54,528 nucleotides of DNA. It comes from an uncultured Pelagibacteraceae bacterium (GTDB lineage Bacteria; Pseudomonadota; Alphaproteobacteria; Pelagibacterales; Pelagibacteraceae). Numbering within the stretch: the stretch's first letter is position 1; every line of letters starts with the position of its first letter. A program made the position numbers and the translations under genes. This document shows positions 9,714 through 22,761 of the stretch, piece by piece. The notes under the pieces were generated by a model that searched no databases, was not told the DNA's origin, and saw only the letters and a program-made list of their open reading frames with translations. The DNA lies in NCBI GenBank assembly GCA_902603905.1, contig CACKWM010000006.1, positions 1 through 54,528 on the forward strand, read 5' to 3'.

Positions 9714-10712
9714 ATGAATATTACGATTGTAGGAGCCACTGGTAACGTTGGAAGGAAAATTATAGAGATTTTAGAAAAAAAAAATTTTCCTATTGATGCC
9801 TTATATTTGGTTGCATCTTCTAAAAGCGCAGGATCAAAATTAAGATTTAAAGAAAAAGAAATTGAAGTTGAAAATTTAGAAACTTTTGATTTTTCAAAAG
9901 GTGAAATTACTTTTTTTTCTGCCGGCAGCAAAATATCAGAAAAATATGCAGCAAAAGCTGCAAAGCATTCAACTGTAATTGATAATTCAAGCTATTTTAG
10001 AATGGATCCTGATGTTCCTCTTATTGTTCCAGAAGTTAATCCTAATGATTTAAAAAATCATAAAAAAAAAAATATTGTAGCAAATGCCAATTGTTCAGTA
10101 ATACCTTTAGTTGTAGCGCTTAAACCTCTTCATGATTTATATAATATAAAAAGAATTGTTGCATCTACGTATCAATCAGTTTCTGGAGCTGGCAAAGCTC
10201 CAATGGATGAATTGTTATCACAAACAAAAGATTTTTTTGATACTAAAGAGCTGAGATCAAATTATTTTACAAAACAAATCGCATTTAATGCGATTCCACA
10301 TATAGATAATTTTTTAGATAGTGGCTACACCAAAGAAGAGCAAAAAATGCATGATGAAGTAAAAAAAATTTTAGATTCAAAAATTAAAGTAACATCTACA
10401 TCAGTTAGAATACCTGTTTTGGTTTCACATGCTGTAAGTGTTAATGTTGAATTTAATAAAAAATATAAATTCAATGAAATCAAAAATGTATTAAATACCT
10501 CACCCGGGTGCAAAGTCATCGATGAACATAAAGATGGAGGCTATATTACACCAGCTGAAGCTGAAAATAAATTTGATACATTCATTTCTAGAGTTAGAGA
10601 AGATAATTCTCAAAGTAATACAATTAATTTATGGATTGTTTCCGATAATCTTCTTAAAGGTGCGGCTTTGAACGCAGTAGAGATTGCTGAAATATTAATT
10701 AAAAATAAATAA
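9714..10712 (+). CDS. asd: Aspartate-semialdehyde dehydrogenase
   Basis: Asd reduces aspartyl-4-phosphate to aspartate-4-semialdehyde with NADPH, the branch point to lysine/DAP, threonine and methionine. The 332-aa protein has GATGNVG at residues 7-13 for nucleotide binding and the active-site ANANCSVIP with C127. The substrate segment YQSVSGAGKA follows, and the acid-base His lies in the RIPVLVSHAVSVNVEF region. It runs directly into sdhC with no gap. Confidence 0.96.
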   Translation: MNITIVGATGNVGRKIIEILEKKNFPIDALYLVASSKSAGSKLRFKEKEIEVENLETFDFSKGEITFFSAGSKISEKYAAKAAKHSTVIDNSSYFRMDPDVPLIVPEVNPNDLKNHKKKNIVANANCSVIPLVVALKPLHDLYNIKRIVASTYQSVSGAGKAPMDELLSQTKDFFDTKELRSNYFTKQIAFNAIPHIDNFLDSGYTKEEQKMHDEVKKILDSKIKVTSTSVRIPVLVSHAVSVNVEFNKKYKFNEIKNVLNTSPGCKVIDEHKDGGYITPAEAENKFDTFISRVREDNSQSNTINLWIVSDNLLKGAALNAVEIAEILIKNK

Positions 10713-11096
10713 ATGGAAAATAAAAAACCTTTATCGCCTCATATTCAAATTTATAGTTGGAATATTTCTTCTTTAATTTCTATTTCTCACAGAATAGCAG
10801 GTGTAATAAATTTATTAATATTCACATTAATCTGCTTCTGGATAGGTTTATTGATGTTAGGTGAATCAAATTATGAATATATAAAATTTTTTCTTCAATC
10901 ATATTTTGGAAAATTTTTAATCTTATGTTTGACTTGGTCATTTATTTTTCAAATATTAAGTGAAATCAGACATTTATTTTGGGATTTTGGATATGGTTTT
11001 GAATTAATTACTTCAAAAATTTCAGGACTTTTTGTTATTTTTGGATCATTTATCTTAACAGTACTAATCTATTTAATTGGAAAGCAGATTATTTAA
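10713..11096 (+). CDS. sdhC: Succinate dehydrogenase cytochrome b556 subunit
   Basis: A 127-aa membrane anchor of complex II with three hydrophobic helices (about residues 22-48, 62-85 and 100-125). The family signature SISHRIAGV near residue 25 and the heme-ligand region SEIRHLFWDFGYG near 87-99 are present. Together with SdhD it binds heme b and the quinone site. The ATG follows the asd stop without a spacer. Small, but its place directly before sdhDAB makes the identity secure. Confidence 0.93.
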   Translation: MENKKPLSPHIQIYSWNISSLISISHRIAGVINLLIFTLICFWIGLLMLGESNYEYIKFFLQSYFGKFLILCLTWSFIFQILSEIRHLFWDFGYGFELITSKISGLFVIFGSFILTVLIYLIGKQII

Positions 11097-11097
11097 T

Positions 11098-11427
11098 ATG
11101 GTTAATGCAACAAAAAAATGGATATTTCTTAAAGTAAGTTCAATAATACTTATTCCATTGATGCTATGGTTTATTGTAAATTTAGTATCAATTTATGAAA
11201 AAGATTATATTGATATTGTAAGTTTTTTTTCTACTCAACCGTCAAAATTTCTGACATCTCTTTTAATAATTGTAGCTTTCTTTTATTCTTCATTAAACAT
11301 CAGTGAAATTTTTGAAGATTATATTCATGATGAAAATTTAAAAAATATAGCAAATAAAACTATGTATGCATTGTCAGTAATAATTCCTTTTTTAACTATA
11401 ATTGTAATTTTTAATTTAAATATATGA
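11098..11427 (+). CDS. sdhD: Succinate dehydrogenase membrane anchor subunit
   Basis: A 109-aa protein with three membrane helices (about residues 13-30, 46-64 and 85-105). The YIHDEN segment between the second and third helices supplies the heme/quinone-side His and Asp typical of SdhD. I chose ATG 11098, 1 nt after the sdhC stop, over an in-frame TTG at 11077 that would overlap sdhC by 20 nt. The sequence itself diverges strongly, so position between sdhC and sdhA carries much of the call. It overlaps sdhA by 4 nt (ATGA). Confidence 0.88.
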   Translation: MVNATKKWIFLKVSSIILIPLMLWFIVNLVSIYEKDYIDIVSFFSTQPSKFLTSLLIIVAFFYSSLNISEIFEDYIHDENLKNIANKTMYALSVIIPFLTIIVIFNLNI

Positions 11428-13199
11428 GCTCTTATAAAATTATAGATCATGAATATGATGTAGTAGTGTTGGGAGCTGGAGGCGCGGGATTAAGGGCAGC
11501 AGTAGGTCTTAGTGAGGCAGGTTTGAAAACAGCTTGTATATCAAAGGTTTTTCCAACTAGAAGTCACACTTCAGCAGCTCAAGGAGGTATTTCTGCAGCT
11601 TTAGGAAATATGGGAGAAGATGATTGGCGTTGGCATATGTATGATACAGTTAAAGGATCAGATTGGCTAGGAGATCAAGACTGCATAGAATATTTATGCA
11701 AAGAAGCTCCAGGAGCTGTTTTAGAATTAGAAAGATATGGCGTTCCATTTAGCCGGACAGAGGATGGAAAAATTTATCAAAGACCTTTTGGGGGAATGAC
11801 TAAAAATTATGGTAATGAAACTGTTCAGCGAACTTGTGCAGCAGCAGATAGAACAGGCCATGCAATATTGCACACAATGTATGGACAGGCTTTAAAACAT
11901 AACACTAGGTTTTTTATTGAGTATTTTGCTTTAGATTTATTAATGAAAAATGGAGAGTGCAAAGGTCTAATAGCTTGGAATTTAAATGATGGAACTATTC
12001 ATAGATTTAGAGCTCATATAACAATAATAGCCACAGGCGGATATGGTAAGACTTATTATTCTTCAACATCAGCTCACACATGCACGGGCGATGGAAATGC
12101 TATGGTTTTAAGGGCTGGTTTACCTTTGCAAGATATGGAATTTGTTCAATTTCATCCAACAGGAATTTATGGACATGGAACTTTAATCTCAGAAGGAGTT
12201 AGAGGTGAAGGTGGTTATTTATTAAACTCTAAAGGAGAAAGATTTATGGAGCGTTATGCTCCAAAAGCTAAAGATCTTGCATCTAGAGATGTTGTGAGCA
12301 GATCAATAGCTATTGAAATTAAAGAAGGAAGAGGAATTGGAAAAGAAAAAGATCATGTCCATCTTCATTTAAATCATTTGGATCCAAAAGTAATTGAGGA
12401 AAGACTTCCAGGAATTTCAGAGTCTTCGAAATTATTTGCTGATGTTGATGTAACAAAAGAACCAATACCTGTAGTTCCTACAGTTCATTATAATATGGGA
12501 GGTATTCCAACCAATTATAAAGCTGAAGTTATAACTGTTAATGATTCTGAAAAAACTGTGCCTGGTCTTATGGCAATTGGTGAAGCAGCATGTGTTTCTG
12601 TTCATGGAGCTAATAGACTAGGATCAAATTCATTAATTGATCTAGTGGTATTTGGAAGAGCAGCAGCTAAAAGAGCTGCTGAACTTGTTAAACCTGGAAC
12701 TCCTCACGAGGAAATTTCAAGAACTGAAACTGATAAATGCCTAGATAGATTTGAAAAATTAAGAAATGGAAATGGAAGCAATAAAACAGCCGATTTAAGA
12801 TTGGCTATGCAAAAAACAATGCAATCAAAATGTGCAGTATTTAGGACTGAAAAAACTTTAAAAGAAGGAGTTAATGAAATAAGGAGGCCATTTAATGATA
12901 TGGATACAATTTCAGTAAAAGATAAATCTTTAATTTTTAATACTGATTTAGTTGAAACTTTAGAGTTTGATAACTTAATTAGACAGGCTATAGTTACAAT
13001 GGACTCAGCTTATCAACGGAAAGAAAGTAGAGGAGCTCATGCTAGAGAAGACTATCCAAAAAGAGATGACAATAAATTTATGAAACACACACTATCTTGG
13101 TGTCAAGGCAGTGAGACAAAGATTACTTATAGATCAGTTCATAGTTCAACTTTATCAAACGACGTACAGTATTTTCCTCCTCAAGAAAGGGTTTATTAA
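11424..13199 (+). CDS. sdhA: Succinate dehydrogenase flavoprotein subunit
   Basis: The catalytic FAD subunit of complex II, oxidising succinate to fumarate. It is 591 aa. The dinucleotide fold is [10 protein letters not shown] at residues 17-26, and the covalent-FAD histidine is H48 in SHTSAAQGG. Substrate-site segments are [11 protein letters not shown] and RGEGGYLLN, then [19 protein letters not shown]. The C-terminus carries [14 protein letters not shown]. It overlaps sdhD by 4 nt and sdhB by 1 nt. Confidence 0.98.
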   Translation: MSSYKIIDHEYDVVVLGAGGAGLRAAVGLSEAGLKTACISKVFPTRSHTSAAQGGISAALGNMGEDDWRWHMYDTVKGSDWLGDQDCIEYLCKEAPGAVLELERYGVPFSRTEDGKIYQRPFGGMTKNYGNETVQRTCAAADRTGHAILHTMYGQALKHNTRFFIEYFALDLLMKNGECKGLIAWNLNDGTIHRFRAHITIIATGGYGKTYYSSTSAHTCTGDGNAMVLRAGLPLQDMEFVQFHPTGIYGHGTLISEGVRGEGGYLLNSKGERFMERYAPKAKDLASRDVVSRSIAIEIKEGRGIGKEKDHVHLHLNHLDPKVIEERLPGISESSKLFADVDVTKEPIPVVPTVHYNMGGIPTNYKAEVITVNDSEKTVPGLMAIGEAACVSVHGANRLGSNSLIDLVVFGRAAAKRAAELVKPGTPHEEISRTETDKCLDRFEKLRNGNGSNKTADLRLAMQKTMQSKCAVFRTEKTLKEGVNEIRRPFNDMDTISVKDKSLIFNTDLVETLEFDNLIRQAIVTMDSAYQRKESRGAHAREDYPKRDDNKFMKHTLSWCQGSETKITYRSVHSSTLSNDVQYFPPQERVY

Positions 13200-13972
13200 T
13201 GGTACAAATAAATTTACCTCAAAACTCAAAAGTGCAAAAAGGAGAGTATTATAAGGATAAAACTGGATCAAAAAATATTAGAAAAGTGAATATTTATAGG
13301 TGGGATCCCTCAAGTGGAAAAAATCCGAGAATAGACACTTATGAAGTTGATATGGATAATTGTCCATCAAAAGTATTAGACTTACTAAATAAAATTAAAA
13401 ATGAAATAGATCCATCGCTAGCTTATAGAAGATCTTGTGCACATGGAGTGTGTGGTTCTTGCGCAATGAATATGGATGGAAAAAATGGATTAGCTTGTAC
13501 TAAACCACATGCTGAAATAAATGGAGATATTAATATTTATCCCTTGCCTCATTTAAAAGTTGAAAAAGATTTAATTGGAGATTTAAGTACTTTGTACAAG
13601 CAATATGAATCAATAGAACCATGGTTAAAAACAAGTGCAAAAGTTGAGAGTAAAGAAATTCTTCAATCTAGAGAAGATAGATCAAAATTAGATGGCGCAT
13701 ATGAGTGTATAATGTGCGCTTGTTGTTCAACAGCATGTCCAAGTTATTGGTGGAATGGTGATAAATATCTTGGACCGGCTGTTTTATTGCAAGCTTATAG
13801 ATGGATTATAGATAGTAGAGATGAAGAAAGAAAAGAAAGGTTAAAAAAAGTTGCTGATGAATTAAAACTTTATAGGTGTCATACTATAATGAATTGTACA
13901 AATGCATGTCCAAAAGGCTTGAATCCTGCAAAAGCAATTGCATCTATAAAGAAAATGCTTGCAACAAGTTAA
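13199..13972 (+). CDS. sdhB: Succinate dehydrogenase iron-sulfur subunit
   Basis: This subunit carries electrons from SdhA to quinone. The 257-aa protein shows the 2Fe-2S cysteines C80, C85, C88 and C100, then two ferredoxin-type groups: C170, C173, C176 and C180, and C227, C233 and C237. These supply the 4Fe-4S and 3Fe-4S clusters. The ATG shares its A with the sdhA stop. It closes the sdhCDAB operon. Confidence 0.98.
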   Translation: MVQINLPQNSKVQKGEYYKDKTGSKNIRKVNIYRWDPSSGKNPRIDTYEVDMDNCPSKVLDLLNKIKNEIDPSLAYRRSCAHGVCGSCAMNMDGKNGLACTKPHAEINGDINIYPLPHLKVEKDLIGDLSTLYKQYESIEPWLKTSAKVESKEILQSREDRSKLDGAYECIMCACCSTACPSYWWNGDKYLGPAVLLQAYRWIIDSRDEERKERLKKVADELKLYRCHTIMNCTNACPKGLNPAKAIASIKKMLATS

Positions 13973-13996
13973 TTACTTAATTAAATAATTTTGGCT

Positions 13997-16460
<2,464 letters not shown>

Positions 16461-16461
<1 letters not shown>

Positions 16462-17621
16462 TGAATATACACGAGCACCAAGCAAAACAAATTTTAAAGG
16501 AATTTGGTATAGAAGTACCAAGTGGTGTATTTGCTCTTTCGGTTGAAGACCTTATAAAAAAAGCTAAACAGTTAAATACCAATAAGTACGTCCTTAAAGC
16601 CCAAATTCATGCCGGAGGAAGAGGCAAGGCAGGAGGTGTAAAAATTTTAAATAACATTGACGAATTGATTAAAGAATCTAAAAAGTTATTAGGAAAAAAA
16701 TTAATAACTCCTCAAACAGGAAAAGAAGGAAAAGAAGTAAAAAGATTATATGTAGAAGAATCTTCTAGTATTGAAAAAGAGTTTTATCTTTCATGTTTGG
16801 TTGATAGAGCAAGTTCAAAGATTGCTTTTATTTCAAGTGATCAAGGAGGTATGGATATAGAAGAGGTAGCGAAAAATAAGCCTGACAAAATAATTACTAC
16901 AAAGTTGGAATTTAGTGAAAATATTTCAGATAGTGATTGTGAAAAAATAATTAAAATTTTTAATCTTAAAGACGATTCAAAGTTATCAGCTATTAAATTA
17001 ATTAAATCTATTTATAAAATGTTTTTAAGCACTGACGCTAGTCTTGTTGAAATAAACCCACTTATTTTAACTGAAGATAAAAAAATAGTTTGTTTAGACG
17101 CAAAAATTAATTTTGATGACAACTCATTATTCAGACATCCAGAAATATTAAAGTTAAGAGATTTAAACGAAGAAGATCCGATAGAAGTAGAGGCAAGCAA
17201 ACATGATCTTGCTTATATTAAACTTGATGGAAGTATTGGATGTATGGTGAATGGAGCTGGTTTGGCTATGGCAACTATGGACATTATAAAACTTTATGGA
17301 GAAGAACCTGCAAATTTTTTAGATGTTGGAGGTGGTGCCTCAAAAGAAAAAGTTTCGGCTGCTTTTAAAATAATACTTTCAGATAAAAATGTTAGAGGAA
17401 TTTTAATTAATATTTTCGGTGGCATTATGAAATGTGATGTATTAGCTCAAGGCGTTGTAGAGGCTGCCAAAGAAAGAAAAATTAATGTTCCATTAGTTGT
17501 TAGATTGGCTGGAACTAATTTTGAGGAAGGTAAAAAAATTCTTCAAAATTCAAATTTAAAAATAATTTCAGCAGATAACCTTGATGATGCAGCAAAAAAA
17601 ATAGTTGAGGCAATCAAATAA
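16461..17621 (+). CDS. sucC: Succinyl-CoA synthetase beta subunit
   Basis: With SucD this performs the substrate-level phosphorylation step succinyl-CoA to succinate. The 386-aa protein has an N-terminal ATP-grasp domain, opening with [16 protein letters not shown] and containing [17 protein letters not shown]. The C-terminal CoA-ligase domain contains [12 protein letters not shown] and [13 protein letters not shown] plus [15 protein letters not shown]. Its ATG shares a base with the mdh stop; sucD follows after 5 nt. Confidence 0.97.
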
Positions 17622-17626
17622 AAAAT

Positions 17627-18502
17627 ATGTCAGTTTTAGTTAATAAAAACACGAAACTAATATGCCAAGGCTTTACAGGTTCACATGGAACTTTTCATTC
17701 TGAGCAGGCAATTAAATATGGAACTAATCTAGTAGGTGGAGTTACGCCAAAAAAGGGTGGTCAAAAACATTTAGATAGACCAGTTTTTAATACTGTGAAT
17801 GAAGCAAAAAAAGAAACAGGTGCGAATGCATCCATGATTTATGTACCTGCAAAATTTGCTGGATCAGCTATTATTGAAGCAATAGATTCAGAAATTGAAC
17901 TCATTGTATGTATAACTGAAGGTATTCCCGTACTAGATATGCTTAAAGTGAAAAAAAAATTATCAGAATCAAAAAGCAGATTAATAGGCCCAAATTGTCC
18001 AGGAATAATTACACCTGAAGAATGTAAAATAGGAATAATGCCAGGAAAAATTCACAAAAAAGGTTCAGTTGGAATTGTTTCAAGGTCAGGAACTTTAACT
18101 TATGAAGCTGTAGCACAAACTACTGAGATTGGATTAGGCCAATCAACCTGTATAGGAATTGGAGGAGATCCAATTAATGGAACAAATTTTATTGATTGTT
18201 TAGATCTTTTTTTAAATGATGAGGAAACCGAATCAATTCTAATGATTGGTGAAATTGGTGGAACAGATGAAGAAAATGCATCTGAATTTCTAAAAAATCA
18301 TAAAGTAAAAAAACCTGTTGTTGGTTTTATAGCTGGAATTACGGCGCCACCAGGAAGAAGAATGGGTCATGCAGGAGCCATAATTTCAGGTGGAAAAGGT
18401 GGAGCCAAAGAGAAAATAAAAAAAATGGAAGAATGTGGTATAACTATCGCTAAATCTCCATCAAAAATAGGAAAAACATTATTTAATAAATTGTCTAATT
18501 GA
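17627..18502 (+). CDS. sucD: Succinyl-CoA synthetase alpha subunit
   Basis: The CoA-binding and phospho-histidine subunit, 291 aa. It shows [17 protein letters not shown] near the N-terminus, [10 protein letters not shown] in the middle, and [10 protein letters not shown] with the phosphorylated H248. The stop TGA at 18500-18502 overlaps the -35 element of a strong candidate promoter for sucA. Confidence 0.97.
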   Translation: MSVLVNKNTKLICQGFTGSHGTFHSEQAIKYGTNLVGGVTPKKGGQKHLDRPVFNTVNEAKKETGANASMIYVPAKFAGSAIIEAIDSEIELIVCITEGIPVLDMLKVKKKLSESKSRLIGPNCPGIITPEECKIGIMPGKIHKKGSVGIVSRSGTLTYEAVAQTTEIGLGQSTCIGIGGDPINGTNFIDCLDLFLNDEETESILMIGEIGGTDEENASEFLKNHKVKKPVVGFIAGITAPPGRRMGHAGAIISGGKGGAKEKIKKMEECGITIAKSPSKIGKTLFNKLSN

Positions 18503-18526
18503 AAAATATATTACAAATAATATAAT
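18499..18526 (+). promoter_or_regulatory. Candidate sigma70 promoter for sucA-sucB-lpd
   Basis: TTGAAA at 18499-18504 (one base off consensus) and a perfect TATAAT at 18521-18526 are separated by 16 nt. A start near 18533 gives a leader of about 9 nt before the sucA ATG. The -35 overlaps the sucD stop codon. This would let the oxoglutarate dehydrogenase genes be transcribed independently of mdh-sucCD. Confidence 0.6.
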
Positions 18527-18541
18527 ATTTTAGATAAATTA

Positions 18542-21418
18542 ATGTCTTCTCCAAAAAACTTAGAATACAAAAAAACATCATTTTTAAGCAAATCAAACAG
18601 CTCATTTATTGAAGAAATGTATATAAAATACATTGAAAAGGATCCTACTTTGCCAGCTAGTTGGGAAAATTATTTTAATACTTTAAATGAAGATTTAAAC
18701 TTAATTACAAAAGAAATTGAAGGGCCAATTTGGAAAAAAAATAAAAAAAAAATTACTTTTGATAAAAGAAAAATTACTTCAAAATTAAACATTGAAAGTA
18801 CTGAAAACATTGAAAAATATAAAGCTGAATCTATTAAAGCTATAGCATTAATAAGAGCATATAGAATCAGAGGCCATCTTATTGCAAATCTTGATCCACT
18901 TGGTTTAATGGAAAGAAAATATCTTCATGAGCTACATCCTGCAGATCATGGTTTTCAAAAAGAAGATTATAATAAAAAAATTTTTTTACATTCATATTTA
19001 GATCAAGGTTACGGATCAATTAACGAACTAATACCTTTTTTAAAAAGAATTTATTGTTCTACAATTGGAATTGAGTTTATGCATATTTCAGATCCTGTTG
19101 AAAAAGTATGGCTTAGAGAAAGAATGGAAAAAGAAGAAAATCAGCTAAAATTTACTGATAATGGCAGGAAAGCAATTTTAAATAAATTAATACAAGCAGA
19201 AGGTTTTGAAAAATTTCTAGCATTAAAATTTGTAGGAACAAAGAGATTTGGTTTAGATGGAGGAGAGTCTCTAATACCAGCTCTTGAACAAATTATTAAA
19301 AGAGGAGGTCAATTAGGAGTTAAAGAAGTAAAAATTGGTATGTCACATAGGGGAAGGTTAAATGTTTTAGCTAATTTATTGCAAAAATCTTATAAAAGAA
19401 TTTTTAACGAGTTTGTTGGAGAATTTGCCAACACACCAGAAGAATCTGCTGGAGATGTTAAGTATCATTTGGGAGCCTCATCAAATAGAGAGTTTGATGG
19501 TAATTCAGTACACATAAGTTTAACAGATAATCCTTCACATTTAGAAGCAGTTAATCCTGTCGTTCTTGGGCAAACAAGGGCAAAACAATTTTTTCATCAA
19601 GATAAAAAAAGAAATAAAGTAATTCCAATTTTAATTCATGGTGATGCTGCTTTTGCTGGACAAGGAATAGTTGCAGAGTGTTTTGCAATGTCAGGGTTAA
19701 AAGGTCATAACACTGGTGGGACAATTCATATTATTGTGAACAATCAGATTGGTTTTACCACAAGTCCAAGATTTGCAAGATCAAGTCCATATCCTTCAGA
19801 TTTAGGAAAGGTAATCGAGTCACCTATTTTGCATTGTAATGGAGATGATCCTGAAGCAGTAGTGCATTGTGCAAAAATTGCAATTGAGTTTAGACAAAAG
19901 TTTAACAAAGATGTTGTTATAGATATGATTTGTTATCGTAGATTTGGCCACAATGAGGGAGATGAACCTTCATTTACTCAACCTTTAATGTACAAAAAAA
20001 TTAAACAACATCCTACAACTTTGAACGTTTATGGAAAAAAACTAATAAAAGAAAATGTTATTACTCAAGAAGAATTTGATAAAATGAAAAAAAAATTCAA
20101 AAATCTTCTTGATGAACAATTTAAAACTGCAAAAGATTATAAACCAAAAATTGAATGGTATGAAGGAACTTGGAGTAGATACAAACCTGAAAAAGGTAAA
20201 GATAGAAGAGGAAAAAGTGGCGTTGATTTAAACAAACTTATAAAAATTTCTGAAAAAATTAATAATGCACCACCTGAAGTAAATTTGCATAAAACGATCA
20301 AGAAAATATTAGATTTAAGAAAACAATCAGTTCTTAATAAAAAAGGGATAGATTGGGGAACGGCAGAAGCTTTAGCTTTTGGGTCTCTTCTTGAAGAAGG
20401 TTATCCGGTAAGATTAGTAGGACAAGATTCAGGCAGAGGAACCTTTAGTCAAAGACACTCAGTTTTAAGAAATCAAGTAGATAATTCAAGATATATTCCT
20501 CTAAATAATATTTCTGAAAAACAAAAAAACTTTGAACCTGTGGATAGTTTTTTATCAGAATTAGCTGTTTTAGGATTTGAATATGGATACAGTCTAGTTG
20601 AACCAGGAACATTAACTATTTGGGAAGCTCAGTTTGGAGATTTTGCAAATGGAGCTCAAATAATAATAGACCAGTTCATTGCATCAGGTGAAAGAAAATG
20701 GTCTAGAGCCAGTGGACTTATAATGCTTTTACCACATGGTTATGAAGGTCAAGGTCCAGAACATTCATCTGGCAGATTAGAGAGATTTCTCCAATTATGT
20801 GCTCAAGATAATTTACAAGTGATGAACTGCACTACTCCTGCAAACTACTTTCACGCTTTAAGACGTCAAATACATAGAGATTTTAGAAAACCATTAGTTA
20901 TGATGACTCCTAAATCATTATTGAGAAATAAACTTTGCGTATCTAATTTAGAAGATTTCGGTAAAAAAAACTCATTTCATAGAGTTCTTTGGGATCACGC
21001 AATCGACCCAAAAGAAAATAACTTTATAGAACTTAAAAAGAGCAACAAAATAAGAAAAGTAATTTTATGTTCTGGAAAAGTGTATTTTGATTTATTGGCG
21101 GCTCGAGAAAAAAATAAAAAAGATGATGTGGTTATTTTTAGAGTTGAACAGTTATATCCTTTTCCAGTAAAATCATTAGTAAAAGAGATTAAAATTTATG
21201 CAAAAAATGCCAAATTTTATTGGTGTCAGGAAGAACCTAAAAATATGGGTGCATGGTTGTTGGTAAGAGATTATATACAATGGACATTAGATTATATAGG
21301 AGCTAATAATAATAAGATTGATTACATAGGAAGAAAACCAGCAGCTTCACCTGCAACAGGTTATGCTAAAAGGCACCTAGATCAACAAAAAAAAATTATT
21401 GAAAGTGTATTCAAATAA
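18542..21418 (+). CDS. sucA: 2-oxoglutarate dehydrogenase E1 component
   Basis: The thiamine-diphosphate E1 subunit that decarboxylates 2-oxoglutarate. At 958 aa it is full length. The N-terminal arm (about residues 15-45, with [14 protein letters not shown]...SWENYF) resembles the E2-docking part of the family. The transketolase-like core holds [13 protein letters not shown] at 266-278, the ThDP-binding GDAAFAGQG at 367-375 and [11 protein letters not shown]. Further along are [16 protein letters not shown] and [14 protein letters not shown]. It is 2 nt from sucB. Confidence 0.98.
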   Translation: MSSPKNLEYKKTSFLSKSNSSFIEEMYIKYIEKDPTLPASWENYFNTLNEDLNLITKEIEGPIWKKNKKKITFDKRKITSKLNIESTENIEKYKAESIKAIALIRAYRIRGHLIANLDPLGLMERKYLHELHPADHGFQKEDYNKKIFLHSYLDQGYGSINELIPFLKRIYCSTIGIEFMHISDPVEKVWLRERMEKEENQLKFTDNGRKAILNKLIQAEGFEKFLALKFVGTKRFGLDGGESLIPALEQIIKRGGQLGVKEVKIGMSHRGRLNVLANLLQKSYKRIFNEFVGEFANTPEESAGDVKYHLGASSNREFDGNSVHISLTDNPSHLEAVNPVVLGQTRAKQFFHQDKKRNKVIPILIHGDAAFAGQGIVAECFAMSGLKGHNTGGTIHIIVNNQIGFTTSPRFARSSPYPSDLGKVIESPILHCNGDDPEAVVHCAKIAIEFRQKFNKDVVIDMICYRRFGHNEGDEPSFTQPLMYKKIKQHPTTLNVYGKKLIKENVITQEEFDKMKKKFKNLLDEQFKTAKDYKPKIEWYEGTWSRYKPEKGKDRRGKSGVDLNKLIKISEKINNAPPEVNLHKTIKKILDLRKQSVLNKKGIDWGTAEALAFGSLLEEGYPVRLVGQDSGRGTFSQRHSVLRNQVDNSRYIPLNNISEKQKNFEPVDSFLSELAVLGFEYGYSLVEPGTLTIWEAQFGDFANGAQIIIDQFIASGERKWSRASGLIMLLPHGYEGQGPEHSSGRLERFLQLCAQDNLQVMNCTTPANYFHALRRQIHRDFRKPLVMMTPKSLLRNKLCVSNLEDFGKKNSFHRVLWDHAIDPKENNFIELKKSNKIRKVILCSGKVYFDLLAAREKNKKDDVVIFRVEQLYPFPVKSLVKEIKIYAKNAKFYWCQEEPKNMGAWLLVRDYIQWTLDYIGANNNKIDYIGRKPAASPATGYAKRHLDQQKKIIESVFK

Positions 21419-21420
21419 AA

Positions 21421-22761
21421 ATGAGTGAAAAAATTTTAGTACCAGTTTTAGGAGAAAGCATAACCGAAGCAACAGTTGCTAAATGGTTAAAAAATAAAGG
21501 CGAGGTGGTTAAAGTTGATGAAGCTATTGTTGAGTTAGAAACTGATAAAGTAAATCTAGAAGTACCATCAGCAGTAAATGGTATATTAACAGAAATCAAT
21601 GCAAAAAATGGTGAAGTCGTTAAAGTGGGTGCAATTCTTGGATCAGTTAGCGAAAGTGAAGAAACTGAAGAAGAAATAAAAAAAATAGTACCTAAAAAAC
21701 AAGAAAAAAAAATTATAAATTTAGATGTTGATAAAAAAAAAGAATCTATAAAAATTTTTGATGAAGGAAAAAATTTAAGTAATTCCGAAGAAGAAAATTT
21801 AAGTAATTCCGAAGAAGAAAATTTAAGTAATTCTAATGAAATTGAGCCATTAATTTTAACTAACGAAATTAAAAAAGAAAAAGATTCAAGTGTGCAAAAT
21901 ATAAACGAAAAACTTTCTCCAGCGGTAAGAAAAATAGTTTTAGAAAATAATATTGATATTGAAAAAGTTCAAGGATCTGGAAAAGATGGCAGAATTCTTA
22001 AAGGAGACTTAATTGATATAATGGGCATAAGTCCAAAACCTTCAGAGAGAAAAATTAAATATGGTCAAGAGGAAAGAATTAAAATGACCAGATTAAGACA
22101 AACAATTGCAAAAAGATTAAAACAAGCTCAAGAAAATGCTGCAATGTTAACAACTTTTAACGAGGTTGATATGACAAATATTATAGAAATGAGAAAAGAA
22201 AACCAGGAAGATTTTAAAAAAAGATATGGAATTAAGTTAGGTTTTATGTCTTTCTTTGTTAAAGCGTGTGTAGTCGGATTAAAAAATTTTCCAGCAATAA
22301 ATGCAGAAATAGATGATAATGAAATTATTTATAAAAATTATTATAATATTAGTTTTGCTGTTGGCACAGAAAAGGGATTGGTTGTACCAGTATTAAGAAA
22401 TGCAGATGAACTTTCATTTGCTGATATAGAAAAAAATATTATTAGCGTATCCGAAAAAGCACGAAGTGGTAAATTAACCATTGAAGATCTTCAAGGAGGA
22501 ACTTTTACTATTAGCAATGGAGGAGTTTATGGATCAATGTTATCTACACCAATACTAAATCCACCTCAATCTGGCGTTTTAGGGATGCACAATATTGTAG
22601 AAAGACCCATAGCAATAGATGGTGAAGTTAAAATAAGATCAATTATGTATCTTGCGTTGTCTTACGATCATAGAATAATCGATGGAAAAGATGCAGTGTC
22701 ATTTCTAAAAAATGTAAAAGAAAATTTAGAAGATCCAAGAAGGTTGTTTTTAGATATTTAA
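21421..22761 (+). CDS. sucB: 2-oxoglutarate dehydrogenase E2 (dihydrolipoyl succinyltransferase)
   Basis: The E2 core passes succinyl from E1 to CoA through a swinging lipoyl arm. Domain order: one lipoyl domain at residues 1-75 with the lipoylated K43 in [11 protein letters not shown], a long acidic linker (about 78-160), a peripheral-subunit-binding domain ([20 protein letters not shown]), and the catalytic domain ending with [13 protein letters not shown] (H417 and D421). The linker contains a 24-bp tandem repeat. Gene spacing to sucA and lpd is 2 nt and 0 nt. Confidence 0.97.
   Translation: MSEKILVPVLGESITEATVAKWLKNKGEVVKVDEAIVELETDKVNLEVPSAVNGILTEINAKNGEVVKVGAILGSVSESEETEEEIKKIVPKKQEKKIINLDVDKKKESIKIFDEGKNLSNSEEENLSNSEEENLSNSNEIEPLILTNEIKKEKDSSVQNINEKLSPAVRKIVLENNIDIEKVQGSGKDGRILKGDLIDIMGISPKPSERKIKYGQEERIKMTRLRQTIAKRLKQAQENAAMLTTFNEVDMTNIIEMRKENQEDFKKRYGIKLGFMSFFVKACVVGLKNFPAINAEIDDNEIIYKNYYNISFAVGTEKGLVVPVLRNADELSFADIEKNIISVSEKARSGKLTIEDLQGGTFTISNGGVYGSMLSTPILNPPQSGVLGMHNIVERPIAIDGEVKIRSIMYLALSYDHRIIDGKDAVSFLKNVKENLEDPRRLFLDI
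21772..21840 (+). repeat. 24-bp tandem repeat in the sucB linker
   Basis: Two identical 24-bp units (21772-21795 and 21796-21819) and a third that matches for its first 13-14 bases and then drifts. Each unit encodes NLSNSEEE and preserves the frame. The repeat lies in the flexible linker between the lipoyl and subunit-binding domains, where length changes are tolerated. Confidence 0.9.

Noticed and set aside
21772-21840. Possible CRISPR-like array
   Set aside because: The units are directly adjacent without spacers and stay in the sucB frame; it is a coding tandem repeat.
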